64,000 nt of DNA, taken from positions 72,814,301 through 72,878,300 of the forward strand of contig NW_023604295.1 in NCBI RefSeq assembly GCF_014898055.3. The letters are read 5' to 3'. Of the stretch, positions 11,425 to 21,768 are shown piece by piece. Numbering within the stretch: the first letter of the stretch is position 1; every line of letters starts with the position of its first letter. The DNA is from Talpa occidentalis (lineage: Eukaryota > Chordata > Mammalia > Eulipotyphla > Talpidae). The translations under genes were made by a program, and so were the position numbers. The notes under the pieces were generated by a model. The model was not told the DNA's origin. It worked only from the letters and a program-made list of their open reading frames with translations, and did no database searches.

Positions 11425-12162
11425 ATTCTATATATTCCCCAAACCTGAACCTTCTAGTGCTATACAATATGAAACATTACAGGAACAATTCTTTAAATTC
11501 TGAGAATTAAGTAGTTACCTTATACTTCTCAAAGGAAGAAAATTGATGAACTTCTCAACAAAACCACAAGAAGCAAAGAATTTACAATAAAAAGTAAACC
11601 CTTTGCCAATTACAAATTACTATGACTTTGGAAGACAAAAACTTCTTGATATAGCTACTAGTTAGGGGATTCATTCTCCCTAAATTTACAGGACTGTTAA
11701 CATAGGCAACCAGCCAGCACCTATATGGACATTTTTTATGGTGAATTTTTTATTTCAATGGTGCATGTAGGAGGAATTTGACCTGTATATGCCCCAAGAA
11801 TTCTTTTCCAGAATATAACTCACTTTGACAAGGCATTTAGAAAACACAGGTATAGTTTATTTTTTATAAGTTAAAATATACATCCTTTACTCACTATATA
11901 TCAATTAGAGAATATATCTACTAACAATATTTAGAAAAACTATAAAATCTGAAGTAAAAATTTTTAACAAAAAGTTATAAAATATAAATGAAGAAAACAT
12001 ACTTCTAGATGGAAATACTGATTGCTAAGCTTTTTATTTTTTCTGAACTTATGACATATAAGGTATATTTTAAGTGAGCATATTTCTAAGACTTCAGCAT
12101 CATAGGCACTTTAAAATTACAACCACTCAAAGGAATAATTGACTTCAAAACAAAATAGCTTT
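11425..12162. other. Single-copy sequence, no gene seen
   Basis: AT-rich, with nothing supportable. Confidence 0.5.
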
Positions 12163-12177
12163 AAGGATAGGTTTCTT

Positions 12178-12442
12178 GGGCCTCCCTGGTGGCGCAGCGG
12201 GTTGAGTGCAGCGCTGTGAAGCTGTTTGCAACCTCTGCAGCACGGGTTCGATTCTCGGCTAGCCAGGGAGATTCCTACATGGCACAGCAGACCTCTCCTG
12301 TCTCACCCACTGCTCCCCTCAGCAGTGCTTTCAGTCTGTCTGCCTTTTCTGCTCCCCACTCTGTCTCTGGTGAATCCTTTCACCCTCCTATGCCTCTGGC
12401 CTGTACCCCAGCTATTGTATAAATTAAAAAAAAAATCTTTAA
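12178..12442 (+). mobile_element. 64k-SINE with a 13-bp TSD
   Basis: GGGCCTCCCTGGTGGCGCAGC head, GGGTTCGATTCTCGGC B box, no CACCGG block, CTGTACCCCAGCTATTGTATAAATT end. AAGGATAGGTTTC is perfectly duplicated at 12163-12175 and 12443-12455. Intermediate between the old and young classes. Confidence 0.96.
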
Positions 12443-12455
12443 AAGGATAGGTTTC

Positions 12456-13204
12456 CTAATTTTATTAATAAAGTTAATAATTGATTTAATTAACATAGTG
12501 ACAATTGGATATACCAACAAAACAAGTAAATTTGAGACCTCCCTCTTGATACATTTATTGGGAAAATATTTATTTTTGTACCTTTTCTGTATATTTCCTT
12601 TTCAGATGCTTTGAAGTAAAATGGAGGGACTATTTAATTATATGATTTTATAGTCTTAAAGGTGGACATAACATGAACATATTGTCAAATAAAACTTAGT
12701 ATTGTGTTTAGGATTCTAGTAAAATTTGGCAGCAATATGTGAAATTTGAATATATATTAGTTGTTAAGAGTGAGTGAAAACTTATTGATTACCACTAATT
12801 ATGTACAAGATGCTATTCTAGATGATTCTATTTTCTTGGGCTTAAGGTGGCATGTTATATGTATGTATGTGTATAGGTACATGCATGAATATGTGTTTAT
12901 TCCATTATAATTCAAAATATGCAAAGCATTACAAAACAATACAACTTGCTATATTTGTCATTTCTTAAGTTGGTCCTTACCTTATTATAGAACATATTGT
13001 ACCTGTTATAAAATTGCCATTGGACTTTTTTGTGTAGGTTAAATCTCTTCCAACATTAAAGTTATTATCAGCATTCCTCACAAAAACATGTAACTCCCTT
13101 GCCTTCTCCCGCTGTATCCCCCTACACACATTCTTTTGACAATGTAAGAAACGGTGAAAGATCATTGTATTCTGTCTGAGTGCACTTTACAGGAGTACTA
13201 ATTC
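12456..13204. other. Single-copy sequence, no gene seen
   Basis: AT-rich, with a short (TATG)n-like run near 12851-12866. Nothing else supportable. Confidence 0.5.
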
Positions 13205-13705
13205 AAGGGAATAGATGCACTCCTCTGCTCACTGAGGCACTATTGACAGTAGCCAAATTATGGAAACAACCTCTTGCCCAACAAAAGAGCAGTGGATTAG
13301 GAAGATGTGCTATATATTCATGAAGGAATACTAATCATCTATTAATACATTGCATTTTGCAACAATAAGGATGGAATTAGAAACGATAGTGCTAGGTGAA
13401 ATAACTCAGGTAGAGAAAGACAAGCATTAATGATTTCACTCGTGTGAAATATAGAGAAACAAAATAAAGGAACAGAAAAAGTAAATCAGAGCAAATTCTA
13501 GAAATATGACTACATAATTGAGGCTATTAGAGGGGGAGAGAAGGTTGGAATGGGGCAAAGGGGAGTGGGGACACAATTGTATATGGTAGAGGACTAGGGG
13601 TGTTTTGGGGGGATTGTGGTGTAGTGATATATATCTGAGGGAATGTGAACCTATTCTCCTAAAGCAGACACAGTGTTGCAAACGAGTTATGACAATAAAA
13701 TTATT
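13205..13705 (+). mobile_element. LINE-1 3' end
   Basis: Sense-orientation ORF2 C-terminus remnants (AGCCAAATTATGGAAACAACC, GTGGATTAGGAAG, AACAATAAGGATGGAATTAGAAACGATAGTG) followed by a G-rich 3' UTR (GAGGGGGAGAGAAGG, TGTTTTGGGGGGATTGTGG). It ends near ATGACAATAAAATTATTAAG. Frame destroyed. Confidence 0.85.
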
Positions 13706-13865
13706 AAGAGAAAATCGACTAGATACTCAAAAATTTATCGATTCAGAAATAAATGTCTCTTGCAAATAAAACCTAGAAGGAAAAAATGCAGGAGAAAACT
13801 GTCCTTGGTTTTGTTTTATGAGAAGACACAGTTATTACTTCTACTTTTATAAAAGTGTAATTAGG

Positions 13866-14131
13866 AGGCCTCCCTGGTGGCACAAGGGGTTAAGCACCAC
13901 ATTATGAAAGAATCCGCACCTCTGCAGTACCAGTTCAATCCCGGCTGGCCGTGGAGCAACACACATGGTGTGGCAGACCTCTCCTGTCTCACCCACTGTT
14001 CCCTTCAGCAGTGTGTTTCAGTCAGTCTGCCTGTTCTGTTCCCTGCTCTGTGTCTGGTGAATCCTCTCACCCCCCACATCTCTGGCCTGTACTCCAGCTC
14101 TTGTATGCATAAATAAATAAATGTTCCAATA
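13866..14131 (+). mobile_element. 64k-SINE, older subfamily, tandem partner 1
   Basis: AGGCCTCCCTGGTGGCACAAGG head, CAGTTCAATCCCGGC B box, TTGTATGCATAAATAAATAAATG end. AAAAGTGTAATTAG (13851-13864) and AAAAGTATAAATAG (14132-14145) match at 12 of 14, a decayed TSD. The second SINE starts directly after it. Confidence 0.94.
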
Positions 14132-14144
14132 AAAAGTATAAATA

Positions 14145-14407
14145 GGGCCTCCCTAGTGACACAAGGGTTTAAGCCTCAGCATGATGAAGCTATCTGCAGC
14201 CACTGCAGTACGAGTTCAATCCCTGGCCAAGAAGGTAACCCACCTGGCCCAGCAGACCTCTCCTGTGTCACCCGCTGCCCCCCTCAGCAGTGTATTTCAG
14301 TAGATCCACCTGTTCTGCTCCCCACTCTGTCTCTGGTGAATCCTCTCAACCCCCACATCTCTGGCCTGTACCCCAGTTCTTGTATAGATAAGTAAATCTT
14401 TAAAAAG
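14145..14407 (+). mobile_element. 64k-SINE, older subfamily, tandem partner 2
   Basis: GGGCCTCCCTAGTGACACAAG head, GAGTTCAATCCCTGG, then TTGTATAGATAAGTAAATCTTT end. It sits at the 3' target repeat of the preceding SINE. GTATAAAT occurs just before it and again just after it near 14410-14417. Confidence 0.93.
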
Positions 14408-14754
14408 AGGTATAAATGAAGATCATGAGCATAAGAGCAGATGGGTTTTAATTTAATAGAGGATATAAATCATCTGATGGTGTTTACTTCTAAGACAGTT
14501 CATCAGTTAAGGAAGAAGGAATGAAAATAAGTGTAGAAGAATGGAATGACTGTGTGCTGGTAAGTGCTAGTCAATATGCAAGTGACTAACCATCTTTTCT
14601 TAAAAAGAGTATCTTTTACATTTTGATATTCAAACTTGTGGAGTAGGTTTTATTCTCATATGGTAAGAAGTCTGGGTCAATATGTATTGTTTTCATTTGG
14701 AAGCCTAAGTACCCTGCAACACATATTTAATTTATTACCCTTTCCACTAAACTG
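14408..14754. other. Single-copy sequence, no gene seen
   Basis: No supportable feature. Confidence 0.5.
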
Positions 14755-14867
14755 CAGAGTCACCTTGGCTTGCCAATTTTCATTTAATTTTATAGATGGG
14801 GGGCTTGTCCTGGACCCTGAATTCTATTGGTCATTGCATTCTATTGGTCTATATAAGGAAGAACAAG
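14755..14867 (-). mobile_element. Possible old LINE-1 ORF2 fragment
   Basis: CCTTGGCTTGCCAATTTTCA... and TCCTGGACCCTGAATTCTATTGGTC resemble the complement of an L1 ORF2 stretch (usual form CTGGACTCTCAATTCTATTCCATTG). TTCTATTGGTC is repeated 18 bp apart, so there is also a small internal duplication. The resulting ATTGG/ATTGG/TATATAAGG layout mimics a promoter, but repeat origin is the simpler reading. Confidence 0.45.
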
Positions 14868-15237
14868 TAAAACCTGTTGGTATATTCTAAAAACTACCAG
14901 TGATTCTGTTGAAATTCTGTATCAATATGTATATATGAAATAGATATACCCACTCACTTTCTCCAACAGGACATAAAGTGGGTAATCAAACTAATGTGGT
15001 ATGATCCAATTAGTTTATATGGTATGACCCATATAAACCATTTAGGCTGAAAAGCAGTATGTGGAAATCTTCAATCGCAGAAATAACATTTGAACATGCA
15101 CAAAAAGAAACACTAGATATAAGGGCTTTTAAACAAATATATCAACTAAGTAAATAATCCTTGAATTACCAAATTTCTGTGTTGTGGTCATCACAAATAT
15201 AATTAAACTATATTTAATGAATTAGTTAAATAACACA
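14868..15237. other. Single-copy sequence, no gene seen
   Basis: A short local repeat, GGTATGATCCAAT / GGTATGACCCATA, near 14998-15035. Nothing else. Confidence 0.5.
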
Positions 15238-15349
15238 TTTTTTTTTTTTTTTTTTTGGTGGGACACTCGCCTGTGGCCGGGGATCGAACTGCCGCTGCAG
15301 AGGCTGCGGGCAACCCAGCACTCAACCGCTGTGCCACCAGGGGAGGCCC
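15238..15349 (-). mobile_element. Head-only short 64k-SINE
   Basis: About 110 bp. Read on the minus strand it begins GGGCCTCCCCTGGTGGCACAGC, has CAGTTCGATCCCCGGCCAC, and after ...GTGTCCCACC goes straight into about 18 As. The whole body and usual 3' end are absent. Flanks AACACATTT and GACACAATTT may be a short TSD. The breakpoint is the same as in the short copy at 21.6 kb. Confidence 0.9.
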
Positions 15350-16394
15350 GACACAATTTTTTTTTACTGATGTTGTAAAAGTGATACCTCACCAGCTCCT
15401 TCTTTGTTTTTGACCCAAACCATAAAAATAACATTCCCTTTATTATTAACTTCTGTCTCAAACTATGTTAAATATTACTTGGATAATTCAAACTATGCTG
15501 CAGATGTACCAGCTTAATTAAATTAACATAGTGTCCAAAGGCCTGATGATTCCCAATATGATTTAATCATGGAAATGTTGACTATTTCCCTTCATGCTCA
15601 AAAGTCTCACTTTGAGTCATATCTTCTTTTTTCACTCTGCAGAGTAAATTTGCATTAAAGAGTTGACCTGAAAAACCAAGAGGTAAAGTCCCATAAAATC
15701 ATTTGAGACTACTGTCAGCAGTTTTGTTTTTCTTTATTTTAAATGTGCTTGGATAGGGCATCTTAACAGTTACTACAAACTTTTAGTTCAAAAACACGAT
15801 TGTATTAAATGGAACATTTATTTGTGAAAGAGATCAAATCTTTGACAAGATGAAGTATTGCTGTTTTCTGTTTAGTCTGCCTTGCTAAAGAGTGGATTTA
15901 AAGGACAATAGGACTTTACGAGAATTCATCTCCTCTTCAAAGATTCTGGCCCCAAAGCAAATGGAGTTCTCGTATATTCTCCAGTTCTATTACTTTAAGC
16001 TCCATTTCAGTGCAATACTAGAAAATAGCCCTTCATATCATTGGTTTTGAAATATTACCTTCAATTTTTAGCATGTTCTTAATTTCACTTTAGGGAATTT
16101 TTTTTTTTCTTTTAGAGAGTATGAAATAAATATATAAATATAAATAAACAAATGAAACCTAAGTCTGTGAGTAAATCTGATAGTAAATTTATTTTTTTTT
16201 GATTTTTGATCTCTGCTTTCTCTAAATACTAAATATATTCTAGCATCAGATATTTTAAAGCACAATCTAGTTTTGAATCTAACATGTAAATATTTTAGTA
16301 GTAAATTTGAAGTGTTTGTGGTCCATATGAAAGGCTGAAGAAAAGGACATAAGGATTTCTTTCTGTATTTCTTGTGAACACAGGACTTTATCTC
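15350..16394. other. Single-copy sequence, no gene seen
   Basis: About 1 kb of AT-rich DNA with a T tract near 16089-16100. The 130-codon frame at 16068-16460 is Lys/Phe-rich, overlaps the next SINE's poly(T) and is not credible. Confidence 0.5.
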
Positions 16395-16409
16395 CAATGC
16401 CTGCCTTGT

Positions 16410-16441
<32 letters not shown>

Positions 16442-16703
16442 GTTTGTTTTGTTTATACAAGCACTGGGTACAGTCAGAAGCGCGGGAGGGTGAGAGAATT
16501 CACCAGAGCCAGAGCGGGGAGCAGAGCAGGCAGAAGGACCAAAGTACACTGCTGAGGGGAGCAGCGGGCGGCAGGAGAGGTCTGCGCGCCATGTGGGACC
16601 CTCCTCCGGTGGCCGGGGAGCAGCCGGGGATCGAACTGGCGCCGCAGAGGCCGCGGGCAGCTTCGCAACCCAGCGCTCAACCACTGCGCCACCGGGGAGG
16701 CCC
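16410..16703 (-). mobile_element. 64k-SINE, young subfamily, (CAAA)-type tail
   Basis: Near-consensus young copy. CAATGCCTGCCTTGT (16395-16409) and CAACGCCTGCCTTGT (16706-16720) form a 15-bp TSD with one mismatch. On its own strand the tail reads CTTGTATAAACAAAACAAAC then AAATAAATAAATT. It shares the CAAA-repeat tail, but not the ACATGCCTCT extension, of the copies at 33.8, 56.0 and 56.9 kb. Confidence 0.97.
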
Positions 16704-16933
16704 ACCAACGCCTGCCTTGTAATGAGCAATCAAATCACTTCACCCAGAAGTGAAGTGAGGGTGTTATTAACAGTTTCCTTAACTTTCACAGGTGACCTGA
16801 CTTCTGTTCTCATTAGTGGAGATCTGGCAGGAAGGATTGTCCTTGCCCAGACCACTTGCCCCTTTATTTTGAACAATTCAATCAAACTCATTTGTTCACA
16901 AAAACTGTTTTTCTGGCTGCCTCGCTAATTGTT

Positions 16934-17213
16934 TGGGACCCCGCCCCCCGGGTGGCGCAGCGGTTGAGTGCTGGGCTGCGAGGCTGCCCTCAGCCTCTGC
17001 AGCACTGGTTTGATCCCAGGCCTCCGGTGTGGGTCCCACATGGTGCGCAGACCTCTCCTGCCGCCCGCTGCTCCCCTCAGCAGTGTACTTTGGTCCTTCT
17101 GCCTGTTCTGCTCTCCGCTCTGGCTCTGGTGAATTCTCTCACCCTCCCACGCTTCTGACTGTACCCAGTGCTTGTATAAATGAATAAATAAAATCTTTTT
17201 TTAAAAAAAAAAA
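16934..17213 (+). mobile_element. 64k-SINE, young subfamily
   Basis: GGGTGGCGCAGCGGTTGAG head preceded by an unusual C-rich GACCCCGCCCCCC leader instead of GGGCCTCCCC. Body and CTTGTATAAATGAATAAATAAAATC end. No clear TSD. Head to head with the copy at 16410. Confidence 0.95.
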
Positions 17214-17349
17214 GGTAATTTAAAAAAGAAAAATTAAAAAAATGAAAAGCTTATTTTTACTGGAATGGGAGTACAGCAAAACCCTAGATTCCTCCTTTGT
17301 TTCATAAGCAGGAAATGCATTTAAATTTGGTCATCCAGATAAAACAACA

Positions 17350-17720
17350 CAGTGATAGTTAATTTTATCTGTCAACTTGTATGCTCTATGGTGTCCAGAT
17401 GTTACTTGAGAACATTTTTTTAAAATATACAGTTAAATTTAAACCAATAGCTCTTGAATGAAGCAGCTAAACTTCCAAAAGCAAAAAGTGAGGCCTCTAG
17501 AAGAAGAAGGAATTCTCCTCAAAACTGCAACATATAAAATCTTGCAGTTTCATGTAGTCCTGAAGAATTCTGATTTGAGTGCACCATCTTATAACTTCTT
17601 ATAACTTCTTAAAACTTTTATAACTTCTAGCCTGCTGAGTTGCCCTACAAACTTCAGACAACTTAGTACTGATAAACTACTTATGTGATATAAATATTTC
17701 CTCTCTCTCGCTCTCTCAAA
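17350..17720 (+). mobile_element. Possible ERVL-type LTR remnant
   Basis: GATAGTTAATTTTATCTGTCAACTTG, GGTGTCCAGATG and a CTCTCTCGCTCTCTC run at the far end fit the start and end of an old ERVL-like LTR that I recall but cannot name with confidence. TTATAACTTC is repeated three times near 17589-17627 inside it. Confidence 0.4.
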
Positions 17721-18313
17721 TACACAGATAAAGGTCACATTAAATGCAATTATATTTTTGAACTGAAAGTTTATGATAACTTTTCTGAGATTTTCTATGT
17801 TTTCTATTCATCCCCAAACCCAAATAGAAGAGAGGGAAAGAGGTTAGAAAATAATAGATTTGGGAAATATATTTGTATATAGCATCAGGTTTTGGAGTTA
17901 TGGGAGAGATTTTGAAACCATTAGAATCAGAGATGGTCCTTAGCATTGTTTTCTACAACTGGCCACAAACACCTCCTATGTATAAACCTCCATTTAACTA
18001 CAAAAATACAAATTCAAATTATTTTAGAAATATATATATACACATATGAAATATTTCTAAAATGGAGTTCTTAGATATATAAGTAACAGCAAAATAACCA
18101 TGTGACAATTAAATGCATTTTTAGTGGCTTAGTTATTTTTTTAATAGTCATTATGCACTACTTGAATTTAAGGAGAAAAGCAAACATACAATAGATTAGT
18201 TACAGCTGCTTCTTTCAAAGCACATGTTATCTTTGTTCTCAAAAAATACCATAAGGAGCAAAATCATATTGGATAATAAGTAAGTTCACTCCCTTCTCTC
18301 AGAAATTACATAT
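17721..18313. other. Single-copy sequence, no gene seen
   Basis: AT-rich, with a short TA/CA run near 18026-18046. Nothing supportable. Confidence 0.5.
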
Positions 18314-18329
18314 AAAACATGCCATTAAT

Positions 18330-18604
18330 GGGCCTCCCCTGGTGGCGCAGCGGTTGAGCACTGGGCTGTGAAGCTGCCTGCAGCCCCTGCAGCGCCAGTC
18401 AGATCCCTGGCTGCCAGTGAGGGTCCCACATGGCACGCAGACCTCTCCTGCTGTGCCCACTGCTCCCCTCAGTAGTGTATTTCGTCAGTCTGTCTGCTCT
18501 GCTCCCCGCTCTGGCTCTGTGAATTCTCTCACCCTCCCGCGCTTCTGACTGTATCCAGTGCTTGTATAAATAAATAAATAAATAAAGCTTAAAAAAATAA
18601 AAAA
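18330..18604 (+). mobile_element. 64k-SINE with a TSD
   Basis: GGGCCTCCCCTGGTGGCGCAGC head and AGTGCTTGTATAAATAAATAAATAAATAAAG end. It lacks the CACCGG block (reads TGGCTGCCAGTGAGGG). CATGCCATTAA is duplicated at 18318-18328 and 18606-18616, each preceded by an A run. Confidence 0.96.
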
Positions 18605-18719
18605 GCATGCCATTAAATTATTTCACTAAGATTCATTGAGTAATAACAATCTTTTATGTATTCTCTTATGTAATAGGTATAAAATCATGAATATAATATA
18701 CTTTGTTCAGGTTATTTTG

Positions 18720-19720
18720 TCACAGGTATAGTTCTCAAGGAAGAAAGCACCAAGAGAGAGTTGTGAGTGCAAAAGTTTTATAAAGATGTAATGTTACAGG
18801 GCAGGAAGAGGGGCACACCAGAATCCCCAAACATGCCTGCTCTAAATAGGCTCTGCCATTCCCTGCATCAAGACAAACATGTAAGACCATTAATGGAAAG
18901 GAACTTTAATACAATTAGTGTGCTACAAAGAAAAGAAAAGTTACCCAACCTGTTGTGGGCAAAAGTCCCAAACAAGATTGGCCCAAAGCAAGTCCCGAAA
19001 GCCTGTCACAGGTCTAAAGCACCTTCCAGCAGGGACCCATAGAAAAGGAACAGAAACAGTCAGACAAGTCTAGGAGGAAAAGAGCAAAATCAAAATCAAG
19101 ATAAAAGCTGCTGTTGTTAACGTCCACGGGTCTCTCACCCACATGTCTTTCAACCAGTCCAGGACCAAGAAGCAAGTGCAGCTTCTTCACATGTCTCTCT
19201 GCTCCATGTGCCTCCTCCAGGTCTCCTTCCTGCTCTCTCTCCTGCTTCCTCCCTTCTTCAGTCTCCTCTCCAGCTTCTTCTCCTCTCTGCTCAGCCCTAC
19301 CTTCCTTGGGTGGGGTGGGGAACCTGGAACCTCCCCTTTTTCTGGGGACTACCCTGTTAGAGTAATCTCTGTGAGGAATGGGATGGAAGCAAAATTAGGC
19401 AAGGGAAGCCTAAGACCACAGCAAAGTCTCTGCCAGCCAATCAGAGAATTTCAGAGAAAAGTTGGCCCCTTAGAGGATTCCTTCAGTGTCAGAAATGGTG
19501 AGGCCACGGTCCCAACATCTTGCTCTGTCATCATCTAGGGCTTTCTGCAAGAAGAACCTGCTTTCAACTAATACTACTTTACTCAATCTTTCACTGGTGA
19601 GAACCAACAGAGCATGATCTCTGCTCATAGTCAGAGTGGAGCATGAAGAAGTTAACATCTGGAAGCTCTCAGTTATACATGCTACTCACACCCTTCCTTT
19701 CTTAAGGGGGATATGAAGTG
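18720..19720 (-). mobile_element. Candidate endogenous retrovirus LTR, unclassified
   Basis: On the minus strand the block has a CCAAT-type box in inverted form (GATTGGCTGG near 19434-19444), a purine-rich stretch (GGAAGCAGGAGAG... near 19210-19290) and a TATA-like TTTATAAAACTTTTGCACTC near 18765-18784. CTCTCTCTTGGTGC follows, as in a U3-R-U5 order. GC content is higher than the surroundings. I cannot match it to a named family; termini and TSD are not established. Plus-strand frames at 18767-19042 and 19143-19538 have no coding evidence. Confidence 0.4.
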
Positions 19721-20365
19721 CACCTCTCTACACCTGTCACCATCTACCCATTGTGAGGCACCAGCACACTTTTCTGTTGAGGTTAGGGAGACGCTCCTTC
19801 ATGGTTCCTGTGGGAATCTCTTTCTGAGGGGAATATCAAAATAGGAAAATGAAAGAAGACCCATATATACAATTGCTCCACTAGTCTCAGGGTCAAATCA
19901 ATACTCATTTCTTCCTCATTTACTATCCATTTTAAATGTTCTCCATCTTAAATTATCCCTCTTGCAGCTCACAGTGGTTTATCTGATGGGATGAGCCAGT
20001 CATTCCTGAAATGTCTGAAGCTCTAGTAGCCACACCCTTCTTGGGTTAGAAATGCTGTACTTGCCTGTTTATAGTTACAGTTAGTCAAGAGAGTATTGTG
20101 AATCACCCAAATGTGTTGCCCAAATGAGGCAGCCAAGCTCCATACATATTCTTGCCTGTCCTCACTGTGAAACAGTAGTCGTACTTTCTCCTGATGATCT
20201 TGTTCAATTATCCCTAAAAAGATAGAGCCTTATGTTCTTTCTTGCTGATCCCTAAATGGTCCATGTATCATCTCTGACAACATTGAGACTATTGCTATAT
20301 TCCAGATACAAATGCATTCTATCAGGGAGCAGAACCAGGACCTTTATTTTGGCATCATCCAAAAG
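19721..20365. other. Unassigned sequence
   Basis: Slightly GC-richer than the background near 19980-20330. No repeat family or gene recognised. Confidence 0.45.
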
Positions 20366-20865
20366 ATTTTTTTTTAATTGTTGTTGTTCTTATCTTTATC
20401 TTTCTAGATTTTATTGAATTAACATTGCATTATCTCATTACATGAGTTTCAACTGTGCATCATTATAATTCAATATATGTATATATTGCATTAAATGTTC
20501 AATTCCATCCTACACCATACATATGACTACTTTTAATCTTATTTGGCCACTCACATAACATTCCAGTAATACCAAATTTGGTCTTAGAGTCTGAAAAGTA
20601 AGTGTTACCTTATTGATTTTTTTTTCTTTCTCTACATATCATAATGAATGGAACTATATGGTGTTTATCTTTCTCCACCTGACTTATTAGACTAAGCAGA
20701 ATATCCTCTAGTTTCATCCACGTTGCTGCAGATGGTAGAATTTCATCTTTTTATAGTTTGTAGTATTCCAATCTCTCTATATACTGCATCTTCTTTATTC
20801 AGTCATCTGTCACTGAACACTTGGGTTGTTTCCAGTTCTTGGGTATCAGGTATAATGTGCAGCAT
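20366..20865 (-). mobile_element. LINE-1 3' end
   Basis: T tract at the left, then ATTAACATTGCATTATCTCATTACATG (3' UTR complement), CTCCACCTGACTTATTAGACTAAGCAG and ATCCTCTAGTTTCATCCACGTTGCTGCAGATGG, ending near CACTTGGGTTGTTTCCAGTTC. This is the ORF2 C-terminus complement with many changes. Confidence 0.85.
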
Positions 20866-21091
20866 CCGAAGAGGAAGGTCTGGGAAGTGGAGTCTTCCAT
20901 GGGACATGGGCCCATAATGGAAGTAAGACAGTCCTTTATGAGAATCAAAGCAAAACTACTGCATTATCAAATGTTTTGGAGAAGACTGGAAATTTCAAAA
21001 CTTTGAGAAGATCTACTGAGATACCCTTTCCCACAGATCAAGAATCCAGGTCAATAAAATAGGATCATACCTTATTGAATAATTCTTAATC
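20866..21091. other. Single-copy sequence, no gene seen
   Basis: No supportable feature. Confidence 0.5.
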
Positions 21092-21107
21092 TAAATGTAA
21101 TAGTTTT

Positions 21108-21384
21108 GGGGGACCTCCATAGTGGTGCAGATAAAGTCTCAGCACTATCAAACTCTTGCCAGCCACTGTGGCCCAAGTTCGATCCCTGTCCAAGGAGCTA
21201 ACCCACATGGTTCAGCAGACCTCTCCTGTCTCACCTGCTGCTCCCCTCAGCAGTGTATTTCAGTAGATCTGCCTGTTCTGCTCCCCACTCTGTCTCTGGT
21301 GACTCTCTCGCTGCCCCCACCCCCGCACCTCTGGCCTGGACCCCAGTTCTTGTATGCATAAATAAATATATCTTTAAAAATAAA
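21108..21384 (+). mobile_element. 64k-SINE, older subfamily
   Basis: GGGGACCTCCATAGTGGTGCAG head, AAGTTCGATCCCTG B box, CAGTTCTTGTATGCATAAATAAATATATC end. TAAATGTAATAGTTTT (21092-21107) and TAAATGTAACAATTTT (21385-21400) match at 14 of 16, an aged TSD. Confidence 0.95.
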
Positions 21385-21535
21385 TAAATGTAACAATTTT
21401 TTAAAACAATTAGGACTTGAGGTGGAATATCAATAATAATATGTAAATGCTTATATTTACTTGCTTTGAAAGAAAACATTTTCTGAACTTTCAATTAAAT
21501 AATATGTAGATTACCTTGATAATAACAGTAATTTA

Positions 21536-21573
21536 TTTTTCAAAATGACTCATGTATGAGTCATTTTGAAAAA
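21536..21573. repeat. Perfect inverted repeat, 18-bp arms, 2-nt loop
   Basis: Left arm TTTTTCAAAATGACTCAT and right arm ATGAGTCATTTTGAAAAA are exact reverse complements around GT. Each arm contains an AP-1-type TGACTCA/TGAGTCA core. Not part of a repeat I recognise. Confidence 0.95.
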
Positions 21574-21620
21574 ATATCATATTTATATTGATACTCAATT
21601 CACATTACAAATGACTTATT

Positions 21621-21754
21621 GTCAGGCCTCCCCTGGTGGTGCAGTGGTTGAGCGCTGGCCTGCGAGGCTGCCCGCTGCATGCCCGCAACCTCGGCAGTGC
21701 TGATTCGTTGCCCGGCCGCTGGCAAGGGTCCCGCAAAAACAAACAAACAAACAA
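21621..21754 (+). mobile_element. Head-only short 64k-SINE with a 14-bp TSD
   Basis: AGGCCTCCCCTGGTGGTGCAG head, GATTCGTTGCCCGGCCGC (degenerate B box), then ...AAGGGTCCCGC passing directly into AAAAACAAACAAACAAAC. Body and usual 3' end absent. ACAAATGACTTATT is perfectly duplicated at 21607-21620 and 21755-21768, so it inserted in this short form. Confidence 0.95.
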
Positions 21755-21768
21755 ACAAATGACTTATT

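Noticed and set aside
14790..14867. Two inverted CCAAT boxes followed by TATATAAGG, considered as a promoter
   Set aside because: Better explained as an old L1 fragment with a small internal duplication; no downstream gene.
16436..16729. SINE-derived frames rich in Arg, Pro, Ala and Ser (also at 2.1, 5.8, 33.8, 51.0, 56-57 and 62.1 kb)
   Set aside because: The same peptides recur wherever a young SINE lies, on both strands. They are read-throughs of the GC-rich repeat, not a gene family.
19114..19538. Ser/Leu-rich frames of 83 and 131 codons
   Set aside because: Low-complexity CT-rich DNA within a candidate LTR; no family motif.
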